From Carposina sasakii (Eukaryota; Arthropoda; Insecta; Lepidoptera; Carposinidae), in assembly GCA_014607495.2 (NCBI GenBank), contig CP053152.1, forward strand, positions 5,146,001 to 5,210,000: a stretch of DNA of 64,000 nt, in the 5' to 3' direction. Below the pieces are notes generated by a model. That model was not told the origin of the DNA. It made no database searches and saw only the letters and a list, made by a program, of their open reading frames with translations. The first letter of the stretch is position 1. Each line of letters opens with the position of its first letter. Both the position numbers and the translations under genes were made by a program. This document shows, piece by piece, positions 21,338 to 32,100 of this stretch.

Positions 21338-21987
21338 CCGCGCCTCCCAGACTTCCAGACTTCGCGCTCGCTGTAAGCTGGCCGAGGCTCGCTGTCTAGT
21401 CAAACGAGATAGCGTCGCACGCGGCACTCTTATGGGCTGATTCTGAGATCACGCGTCACATGTGTCAAGCCCCGGAATGGAAGATCGTGGCGGCAAGCGA
21501 GCGAATCCCGCGCAATAGGAGAGAACCGATCATAGACTGGCTAGTTTTAGTGAAGTGGACGCACGTCGGACGTGAACTATATTTATAAGCACTGTGCAAA
21601 TAACACTTAAGAGTTGAGTACTCGTACGTATTCGGTGACCGACGGTCGAGTGCGAAATTAGTGATTTATATATGTGTTGTTGAACGTTCGGAGTATATTT
21701 AGTGTTGATGCGATGTGGCAGCGCGCAGCTGCGACGTCGCTTATAGTGTCGAGGCGCGCGTTCTCAATAGACCTGAGGCGTTACACGGTGATCTCTTCAC
21801 TGCTTCTTACTAGATAGTAATTAGATAGAAGACAAATGTTAGTATGAACAAAGTTCGGATTGATTGTATGTACGTTTAGAGTGCTGGAGAGATTGGACGC
21901 CAGCTTTATTGTGAGCCTGCGCTTCGTTTATGACTGGATTCAGAGTTGGTCACTCGGATACTACTGTAATATATTTAAAAAGAGAAA

Positions 21988-21993
21988 AATAAA
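21988..21993 (+). terminator. Candidate proximal polyadenylation signal of EcR
   Basis: AATAAA lies 650 bases after the EcR stop in an A-rich context. It is a sequence match only. Confidence 0.3.
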
Positions 21994-24900
21994 CTTATAT
22001 AAGTACACCTCCTAAATTACAAATACGTACATACGAGAGTTAAAGAGATGTAATATATGAAAAGATGTTTCTATTCAGCGAAAAGTTTATGTTTATTTAC
22101 CAAATTAATAATTCGATTAATATATTGTGATGGTTCCGCGGATGGGGGGTTTACCCTAATTTAGTTACGTCTGTAAGTTAATTAAAATACGAGAAATAGT
22201 GATTTTGTATGTTATCCCAAATAATTTATCGGCATTAATAAATTAGGGTTTTCCACATGGGACGTCGGTTAGCATATTAATAATTGTGGAAATATTGTTC
22301 CGTCATTTTTGAGTCATATCCCTTTTTTGTCCTAAACCGGTTTTTTTTTACAATAATTATAATTTATTAATGCTGTGATTACATTTACATGTTGAATTAT
22401 CTTACGTAGGCTGATATAAGTGTGTCTTATTGCATAATATTTAAAGTCTACATTTGGTAGCTTTTCACACTTAGTTTCATTTTGAGTTATGTTCTTAATA
22501 GTGTGTTCATAAAATGTGAAGTGGACATACAGTGACTATAGATAATATACCTGTTTGCTGATTACTACATGTGTATTGTAAAAAGAATTATATATTTTTG
22601 GCACGCATATGCTGATAAATCACTACTTAATAAATTATTAACGAAACTTGTGCAATCTACATTAAAAGATATAGATTAGACATCGTGACATATGTAATAT
22701 AATATGTTAGGAGACAGATTTGGTGACATACTTAAAATATAACAATCGATTTTGTATATTTCTGTTACAAAAAGGCAGCTGTTATGTAGGTAAAAGTCCT
22801 ATACATTCCTTTATCTAGATTTCGTTCATTCTGTCTAGAAGATATAAAAAGTAATAAATAAGAGTAGCCATATTGTCTGTGGTTTATTCTAGGTTGCTTT
22901 TGGATCAGTGTCTGTCAACATATCGATGTCCTTGTCCATGTTCCAACATAGTGACAGAGATAGCATGATACTTAGTCCACAAATATACCGAAAAGCGGCT
23001 ACCTCACCACGTGGGTAGGCTAACTGCTGAAAAGTCGCCCCTTACCACGTGAGACTTAATAGGGTAACTATCATCCGTATTTCGTTCACAGGCTTGATTA
23101 GAAAGCAACCTTTAACTTCTCGGCTTAGAGCTTACACGGGAACAAAATCTTTTGCGGCCGGTACGCAAAAACCAAATCTGTTTCCAGCATATAGAGCTCT
23201 TATTCACGTTGCAAAACTACATTAAAACTACAAATTTATAAGTGAGATACATTTTCTAAGTCGTAATAAATTAACGGGCCAAGAAAATCTATCCAAAGTT
23301 CGAATTTCAAAATCTACTTTTATTCATTTGTAGCTGTTTTCCATTATTAGTTTTTAATTTAAAAATAATCAATAAATGTAACTTTTTCTTTAATCTTCAA
23401 CGGTCTACTCGATACTGCCCATACCATACCGATAAAGCCTACGAAATGCCTTATTTCGCGTTACCTGTATTTGTGTACCTATGTTGTTGAGAAGAATATC
23501 ATAGTTTAGAATCTAAATTAATCGATCTCAATTATCCATAAGCGTTGTTAACATACTTGTCTCTGTTCGCTGATCATTCGTTACTACGTGGGTCGAATAA
23601 ATCGATATTATATCGAATGATTTTCATGCCAAATATGTTTTAAATACGTATTCGATCACGTTTGCGTTTCGCACTCGGCAACATTACTTACGTTGTAGCA
23701 ACTGACAATGTTGTGACTGGTTAGCTGCTTAACGTAAACGCAATCAAGTTCGAATTAAAAGCATACTAAGTCATATCGATTTATTTCTTCTCACGGTGTC
23801 CACCGCTAACACCTATCCGATTGTTTCATTCGGTAATTTCGTATTTACTTGCTAAGGTTAGATTGTAGGTTTGTCGCGGAGGTTTCAAAGCAGTTCTCGC
23901 TCACAATTCCTGTTTTCTTCACGGATAGGTGTGACTTTCGGTTAAGCACACAGACTTTTACCCATTGTATGTACAGTGCTCGTTTCGAAGCCTTTGATGT
24001 ATGTTCAGGTCGTAACACCAATATGTCGCCTACATCTATGTATTTCATTATCAACGTTCATCCATTTTAACGATTAATAATACTTAAGTGTATGGTGCGT
24101 GTTGAATGTGTCTTCTATGCCAGTTAAAGTGGTGTAACTTAACATAATACGTATGTTTGGGGTTTTGGAAATGCATTTCTTATTATACGTATAAATTAAA
24201 TACAGCGTTCGACGATCAAGCTTGCACCGCGGACCGCGCTAGTCTGCTTCACATCTCAATTTGTATTATTTTACTCTAGCATTAGACGAATACTAGGTAA
24301 CACATAAGCACAAAGTGTCACTGGAGTGTCTTAGTTTTGAAATAGGGCGTATTTAATAACAAACTCACTGCCATTATAGAATACGAGTTTACACTTCTTG
24401 TATATGGTTGCGTACCATTTTTGATTCCGTTGCTATGATTGGTGTTTGTAAATGAGATTCGAGTTAAGAAAACTGTAATTCTAACTTTAGGCCAATCACG
24501 GGGCATTTACGTATGATTGGTGGATTTCAGAATTGTAACCGTGACGTCACTGTTTTCTTACGCAATTGTTAGTAGTCCGCCAAAAGTGTTCTCGCTACGT
24601 ATTGATGCCTTAAAATTGGAGTGTGGATGCAAACCCTGCCCAAAAAGCCTGTAAATGCAACGTAAGTGATCTCTCCGAAGAAAAATCTTTGTTATGTGGT
24701 CACTTGTACGGTCTTTCGGGCAGGGCCGGTGTATGTTTACCCATATCTCTAGTTCGTGACAAATTATAACTGCCATTCGATAAGTATCGTACATCATTCG
24801 ACGCATAGTGAATCATATAGCTTAATAGTTTTCGGTTTCCGTAGGTGCAAAGCCGGATCGTGTTTGATACATTAATCAATTTCGAAATTGTAATAGATTT

Positions 24901-25990
24901 ACTAAGTATAATAATAATCTCAGACGAGACGTAATTGTAATTGAGATACCCTAATATAATTTGTGTCTTAGCTGATAATGGAAAAATATAATGATAATAA
25001 GTTTATATCGCTTATGAGATGCGGTACACGAGTCCATCGGCTGTAGAAAGTTGAAGACTGTTGGGACGAGCGATGGTGTGACTTGCGACTGTTGTCCCTT
25101 ATTGCCTTTATTTATTTACGGAAGCACTGAGTATTGTAGTGACCAAGTGGCACGTCCAGTCTATAACAAAACTGCGGACTTCATCTGATCAAGTCTGCAT
25201 TTTGCCTTGTACATAAAACTTTAGATTCTATTGTCATATGTTTGACATATGTTTAATTTTATTCATCTAAGAAAGTACAGATGGCTGTTGTTATTTTTAT
25301 ATTATTTGGGTAGAAGTATATTTTTTGTAAATGACCTCTGTATTTATCTTTTGTAAGCTTTGTAAGCCATAGGGACTTAGGATAGTGACCAAGCTACGAA
25401 CATTGTGATTGGTTTATTACATTGATTTGTAATTACTAAGATATTTTTGTTCTGCGTATATATATATTCTTCGTTTCGACAGATTTATCTTAATAATTTT
25501 GTTACTTCAGAGTGCAATATGTACAAATATTTACATATTAACTATAAAATGTACAGTCAATTTTAGTTTTAATGTGTCAACGCAATATGTTTCGCTATAA
25601 TTCGTTGAATGTACACTGGAAGGCATAATAACTATTATCACAAGTGACCGACACTCACTCTTCACTATTGTGTTTTTCTAATACTAAGTGGTTAATTTTA
25701 TATAGACGGACTAGGTGATCTTTATATTTAATTTGCTAATTTTTTGTAGCAGATTAGACTTACTTGTTGACTTGAATAAGGTGAATAATGTACATTTTAA
25801 ATTGATTTAAAAAAGTGATTTAGTTGTTATTAGTAACGAATTTTTCTTATTAAGTGTATCTGGCAGCCTCGTGCACTGGCTTGGAGTCTGAAACCAGTGC
25901 GATTTGTGCAATTCAATTAGAAAAATATAGTAAGCGATCGGAGCAACTGTCGAGCGAACATGGCGTCTGATACAGCAACAGTTCAGGGAA

Positions 25991-26108
25991 CAGTGGGACA
26001 AGCACGACCCTATGTCCGTAACGCTATCATCAAATTATCAAATTTCATAGATTTGTTTGCGAGTCGATAACGTTACCTACGGGGCGCGTAAAAAGGTTCA
26101 TGCTTGCC
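25991..26108. mobile_element. Small foldback element (AAGCACGAACC family), diverged copy
   Basis: It begins cagtgggacaagcacgacc and ends aaaaaggttcatgcttgcc. The inner blocks gcgagtcg, cgttac and gcgcgtaaaaagg are shared with the copies at 44002, 50517 and 58269. It is the most diverged of the four. Confidence 0.6.
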
Positions 26109-26538
26109 GTACAGATGACTATTTTAGTCATCTGATTCCCTCGTGTGATATCTTATAGGGTTGCTATACCTATTTCAATTACGTCACATACCGATTTTTG
26201 CTCCGATAGCGTCGAAGTGGATAGTTGCCCGACTGTCGATTAGCATACAAGGCTGAACTAAAGCTATGGGCCCATTCCGTGTTCAAGAAACACTTTTTGT
26301 ATGTATTTTATCTATTTGTCCGCTGTAATTATTATTTTCCTTCTAATACTTTGCCTTAGTGAATCCTGTTATTGTATGATTTAACCGCAGTGGTGAAGCG
26401 AATTAGATATAGGGAACAGACATGACGATATGTTAAAAATTTTAGAGAGTCGACTTTTATAAAAAGAGAATAACTACAAAAACAAACCAAGAAAGGTGTG
26501 TACAAAATGAGGAAATTTGTATGAAACATTGTTATGCG

Positions 26539-26562
26539 AATAAACTTACACCTCAAAATAAA
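26539..26562 (+). terminator. Candidate distal polyadenylation signals of EcR
   Basis: Two AATAAA hexamers lie within 24 bases (26539 and 26557), shortly before repeat-rich DNA resumes at about 26.7 kb. This fits the end of a long 3' UTR but is not proven. Confidence 0.3.
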
Positions 26563-26727
26563 ACTAAAAATAATATTTTACGTCTTTCATTTTCATCCCT
26601 TAGTCCGTTTTGAACGACCCTGTCAGAGTTCTATTTTGTAACCGAGAATTAGCTCACATGCTGTATTGTTTTTTTTTTTATTTAAGGGCATTGGCAGCAA
26701 TGCCTAAATGTAGATATAACTAACTGT

Positions 26728-26840
26728 TGCCCGCGGCTCCGCTCGCGTAGGCGTCCCTTTTTACGTGGAAGGTCTATAAAACCAAATATACATTAAATGT
26801 CATGAAAATTGGTCAATCCTTTTCGGAGGAGTTAATATCA
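26728..26840 (+). repeat. LINE tail-like fragment
   Basis: It reads ttgcccgcggctccgctcgc and then cgtgga, a type of sequence found near the 3' end of many insect RTE-like LINE copies. It ends by merging into the TGACACC cluster. Confidence 0.4.
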
Positions 26841-26901
26841 CACAGTTAAACCTTACCACAGATTTTTTACATTTGACCCCGCTATGGGATCTTTCGTCGG
26901 T

Positions 26902-27011
26902 TGACACCAGGGATTTGGTATCTCTTCTGTTGACACCACGAGCCGATGACACCGCGGTGTCAACTGCACAAGGACCTTTTTTGAATTGCACTATTGACAC
27001 CGTGGTGTCAG
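26902..27011. repeat. Cluster of TGACACC palindromes
   Basis: TGACACC occurs at 26902, 26931, 26947 and 26995. At 26947-26962 it forms the perfect 16-base palindrome tgacaccgcggtgtca, and at 26996-27010 the near-palindrome gacaccgtggtgtca. Confidence 0.5.
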
Positions 27012-27167
27012 GTAGGTATGTGGCAAATATTTTTTTTGACTAAGAAAAAACCTATAACATTATGTTTATTCCAACTTTTTCAATAATCCTCCTAAAATTT
27101 GCTACTGACCAGTACAGAAATAACATTTCTAAATTTTATTCTTGCAAGTGGTCTTAGACAAAAAATG

Positions 27168-27606
27168 TTTACTCCGCGTGGACTACAGAAAAAACAAAAT
27201 GTCGAAATTATCCGGGATTAAAAGCCTATATGTTAAGTGGGACCTGTCACAATATATTCCTGAAAACTGAATCGAAATCGGTTCAGCCGTTCCTGAGATT
27301 AGCGTGCACAAACGCACAGACAGTCCCTTCCCGTGGGAATTTCGGGAAATCCGTTCCTAGTGCTTCCTCGGGGTCCCAAATAAACATATATGCCCAACTT
27401 CAGATTCATACGGGTAACCGTTTTCGTAAAAAAATAATAATTTCCGTTGGTCCCCTTCCCGTGGGAATATCGGGAAATTCTTATAGCCTATGTTCATCCA
27501 GGTCCAATAAGGATTCTAACGGTGAAAGAATTTTTGAAATCGGTCCAGTAGTTTTTGAGCCTATTCATTACAACCAAACAAAGTTTTCCTCTCTATAATA
27601 TTAGTG
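27168..27606 (+). repeat. LINE 3'-tail-like repeat
   Basis: It contains ccgcgtggactacagaaaaa, atcggttcagccgttcctga and two copies of ttcccgtgggaat(a/t)tcggg, and ends tataatattagtgtag. Related tails lie at 47157-47475 and 61595-61815. This end is typical of truncated RTE-like LINEs in Lepidoptera. Confidence 0.6.
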
Positions 27607-28820
27607 TAGCTTAACAGAAAGAGATGTCATGTTTCTGACTGAAGTAAGTAGTACATTCGTGTGCTTACTCTCTATTCACACCAGTTTGTTTCTTGATATC
27701 TATGAAATTTTACACATTTAATTTGTTACAAGGGGGCATAAACAGAAGAGTTGTCATGTATTCTAATTTCTAGATTTAGACAGCCTACAGGGTCATAGAG
27801 AAGATCACACGGCCACTTTTAGCACAGCGGGAAGACATGTTAATGTTCAGTGATTTTTCTATTTAAAAACTTAAATAAACCCTCATGTACCTAACTTATT
27901 TATAATAATATTGCCAAGATAATATCCGTGTATCATCATAAGGAAAATAACTCGTAATTATTAGATGTTAAGTTTGTAGGTTGGTATACCTACCGGTTTG
28001 ACGGGAAAATACCTGTGCAATGAAATCACTGGTAAATGTGTAAAGGCGTGTTTGTAAAGGATATTCCATATTATAGGTATATGTAGTACCTACTAACAAA
28101 TACTTAGGTAGAGTCCGTTTCATAAATAACTCCTATGCCTGATTTCGGAACTAACATATTTTATATGCAGTGACAAAGATAATGTAGTCATTCACATAGT
28201 AACTAGCGCCATCACCCAAACGCACTCTAGGTAGGTACTTAACAGCTACTTATGTATTCCTCTGGGGAACAACAACGATTTTTGCATTTCTGATTCCATA
28301 TAACAAACGTCGTTAAACACACTTGAATTAAACACATAATCAGCAAAAATAGGTACGCCAAAAATACGCAAGAGGAGGGGATGCAATAAGTACGCCATCA
28401 TAACATAGTCAGAGGATACACCCGACTTAAAAAATAGACTTTCAACAAAATATCATTTTATACCTCGGAGTAAAGCTATTCTGTCTCTACTCCACATTTA
28501 TTAAATAAGAATAACAGTTAGCTTACCCTAAAAGTAACCTTCAATCGAATTACTTACAGCTTGACCAGAAAGTTTTGAAAAGGAATTATTATAAAAGGTT
28601 TGCAATAAACCCGTTTACTGTACTCGTACAAAACTGTTATTCTGTCACATTCACATTAACAAAGTGGCTTATGTGATCCCACACAACCCAAGGGGCTGAA
28701 TCAAAAAGGCACCGCGTTTTTTAAGTAAGATTTACTTGCAATTAGGGGGCGCCAGTAGTGCCAAACCGACATACAAAGTGGCTTCACCATCTTTTCAAGA
28801 CTTTCTAGCAAAACTACAAT

Positions 28821-28826
28821 TTTATT
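28821..28826 (-). terminator. Polyadenylation signal of the minus-strand lectin
   Basis: TTTATT on the plus strand reads AATAAA on the minus strand, 20 bases after the lectin stop codon. Confidence 0.5.
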
Positions 28827-28845
28827 ATCTACTTACTTAAATTAC

Positions 28846-29102
28846 TTAATCCCTAAATACAATAGCCGCATTGTCATCACTGAACAAATCGTCCACATTC
28901 TCATCAGTTTCGTCGCCAAACCTATAATCGAGGGCACTGCTCCTAGTCACGATGTCATGTTCGCAGATAAAGTAGGTTTTCTCGGCGCAGTTAATGTCGT
29001 TCAGCTTGGCATTGAAGAATAAGGAGCCGCATTTGGCGTATTTGCAGTCTGGCTGCTTGTCCCCCCATACGTTGTAGCCTACTTGTGTGAGCGGTGTTTT
29101 TC
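28846..29102 (-). CDS. Lectin 1 exon 5: second half of CRD2 and stop
   Basis: The acceptor is tttttcag at 29103. It encodes KTPLTQVGYNVWGDKQPDC, FFNAKLNDINCAEKTYFICE and an acidic tail (DETDENVDDLFSDD), ending at TAA 28846-28848. The QPD replaces EPN. Confidence 0.88.
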
Positions 29103-32100
29103 CTGAAAAATATTGAATAATGGAATTACACATTGTTTGCTGTAATAGCAGGGGCATAACTACAGGGTGGTAAGTCGGCAAAATGCCACGGGACAAAGGA
29201 GAAAATCCACTCTCATCTCAACATTATTTACGGAGCATCCGATTTCCAAGTACCAAAGTACCATGGTTTAGTTACAACCCTATGTGTAGTAGTCCAGTAA
29301 TTGGACTGTTCCTATTTCGGATTCGGGATAGCGTGGATAAAGTAAGTGTAGAGCTACATCTCGCTCACGTATAGGAAGATAATTATGTAAAATATCTTAT
29401 AAATGAAATTGTATTAGGCGTTACAATTTGGAAGTTCAAACATTCATAGCGTCAACCGGGCCTACATAACCCTCGGAGTAACAGGTGATAAGACAACAGG
29501 CAGCACTAACTACAAGCATGAGAAACCAGACCCGACATCTCGACGATACATTGCACTATTCCCACGATAAATAATCTACATAGGAAACCGTGGCATCCTA
29601 ATTATGTAAAATTATAAACTAATTATTATGTTAATAGTGAATAAAAATCTTACTTTAACAGTCTGGTGAGCGTCCAGATGTGTGGGTCATAATCAAAGTA
29701 TCGTAGACATTCTAATGCAGAACTTTAATGTCAATTGTAGCGCAGTGTAAACTAATCACTAATTAACATCATTTACCCATCATTTATGTTATTGAAATGA
29801 CTATTCTATTCATTCAGTAGTATATATGTATTCAGGTCCTTGAGTATCGTTGAACGATCTACCAGGGAGTTGCCATAAACTCTAAAAGCAATGTAAAGTA
29901 ACATCTCCTTCCACGATAGAAAAAAGTTCCGCCAGTAATGTCATAATCATAACAAACCTCGCCTCTAATCTCGAGGGTCTCAATCGTTATTAAGTAAAGT
30001 AGTTTTTTTCAACTTACGTCTAACAGTAATCCATTTCTTGCTCTTCAACTTGTGGAAGCCAATAAACACCGCTTGAGTAACGTTCTCTTCTTTCGGCGAC
30101 TTTTCGATCAGCTCCTTGAGGAAGTTCGCTTCGGACTCGCTGTTCACGATGGCCAGGTACGACTGCTCTGAGGAGCAATCCGGTAAGCGTCCGCCCAGGT
30201 CTCAGGCTCGGAGTGGAACTTGTAGCATTTGCTTTCAGCTTCGCTGTACTCGTACTCTGAAATTTAACAAATTGTCTGTAAGAATGTGGGTAGACGTGTA
30301 AAATTTTATTTGGAAAGTGACATTTTTTAATAATTTAGCCTTCTACATCAATGTTACTGGATACAGACATGTTATCGATAATCTAGGCTACACCGAGAAA
30401 CTTTTGAAAAAGAGTAGAGATAGTGAGGTGTGTATTGGAAGTCTGCAAAGATTTTAGGTACTGTAGAGAAAATAAATATCGAGAGGTCATTATGATGGTT
30501 TTTTCAAGCTATGCGCTATTTAACAACTCAGAATAGAAAAATGAGGAAATAGACTAAACAGACGGTCCCAATCAATAAACCGTGGAAAATCAAAACCTTG
30601 CTTAGTGTCATTCTGCTCAAAAAAGCGAGAGGAAACTAAGCTTTTGCTTGAAAATTTATGCACTTAAAATTATATTGGACGAATTTCCCATAAAGACAAC
30701 TATAGCTGTCGGAATAAGTTAGAAAGTTAAGTTAAAAGCAACTTTCTATTTTGCGAAGTTTTAGCTCCTGCCTAATGGTAGGAAAACCAGTTAAATCACC
30801 AGACCCGTTTAATTTCACTATCGCCACACCTATGCGTGGGTTTTGTTCAATAAATTCAGGGGAGGCCTCATTACAGGCCAACTTCTATAAGAGATCGATT
30901 GATGGATATCAAACAGAACTAAAGGTTTGTTAAAACATAGGTAATTATTTAATTTGGAATCAAATAATCTGTAGTAAAGAAATGTCTAGGGTGTAACACG
31001 AACTTGTTTACTCTCTGTAGCACGTGAAGTCCACTTCTGAACATAGGCCACCCCCGTTGACATGGACCATCCAGCATAAGAGAAGTAGAAGTAACCTACC
31101 TAAGTCCGGCATATGGCATTGCGCGTTCCACTCCAGGCTCGACAGGGTTTTCTTGCAAATGTAGCTGAATTTTCTCTTGCAGTCCACGTCGTAAAGAGTA
31201 CCATCTTTGGCCAAGCAGACGCAGTTCTCGTTTCCTCCAACGTTGTTAGGCTCATTTCTGTGCCATACATTGTATATGGTATCGAGGGGTAAGTCTGGAA
31301 GACGAGAATCATCAATTAGAGTGATTGTTTAAATGAAGGAAAATTTTCTTTATAAAATTATGTAACTGTTTATGAATTGGAGGTAGCATATCTACTATTT
31401 ACATACATACATACATATAATCACGCCTTTATCCCTTACGGGGTAGGCAGAGCACTAAGGGCCGATAGAACTATTTACAATTTACTTGAGTAAAAAATAC
31501 AAATATACATAATTAGCAAAGCTTTCATTGGAACCTGGAATGGAAAAAATAGGTGTTTTGTTATGTTCAATAATTCCGAAGTCATAACGAATTCGAATAC
31601 TGCAGTCGTGAAAAATACGAGTAATCTGTCTTGTGGAGATTCTGCTCTCGTTCAGCGCTTTCAGAACAAGTTTCTAACATTAGGTTTACTATACAGGATG
31701 TTTGTGACAGCTAAGCAAATATTAATACCATGACTTCAGACCATGATTCTGAGGCGGAAAATACTGAAAATTTTCGCAGGAAAATTCCAAAATTTTCCGA
31801 CATTTTTTTCATATTTTTAGTTTAGTTCGTTTAATTACGCCTTTGATAATGGCTTAAAAATAAAATATTAACCAAAATGGGATTTTAAAAAAAGTTGCCC
31901 TCATAACAGTTCAAATAACTGATCAAACCTAATGGAGAGTCACAAGTGATCCAAAAAACAGCAATGTGTCACACAATAACCAATAAGCCCATTTAATTAG
32001 CCACAGGATCGCCCGATATAATTGGCGCGGAGAGCAAAGATTACTGATAATCAAATCAAAAATACATTTCCTGCGAGTAATAACACTGTCGTATAACTCA

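Larger units (their letters stand above)
21338..26575 (+). other. EcR: Probable long 3' UTR of EcR
   Basis: About 5.2 kb follows the stop with no recognisable gene and unusually few repeats for this window; the only clear mobile insert is at 25991-26108. The first 450 bases are GC-rich. Candidate AATAAA signals lie at 21988-21993, 26539-26544 and 26557-26562, so short and long forms are possible. Insect EcR mRNAs are known to have long 3' UTRs. The true end is inferred, not seen. Confidence 0.45.
26576..28820. other. Repeat-rich spacer between EcR and the lectin gene
   Basis: It contains LINE-tail-like repeats, a cluster of TGACACC palindromes and plain AT-rich DNA. No gene is seen. Confidence 0.5.
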
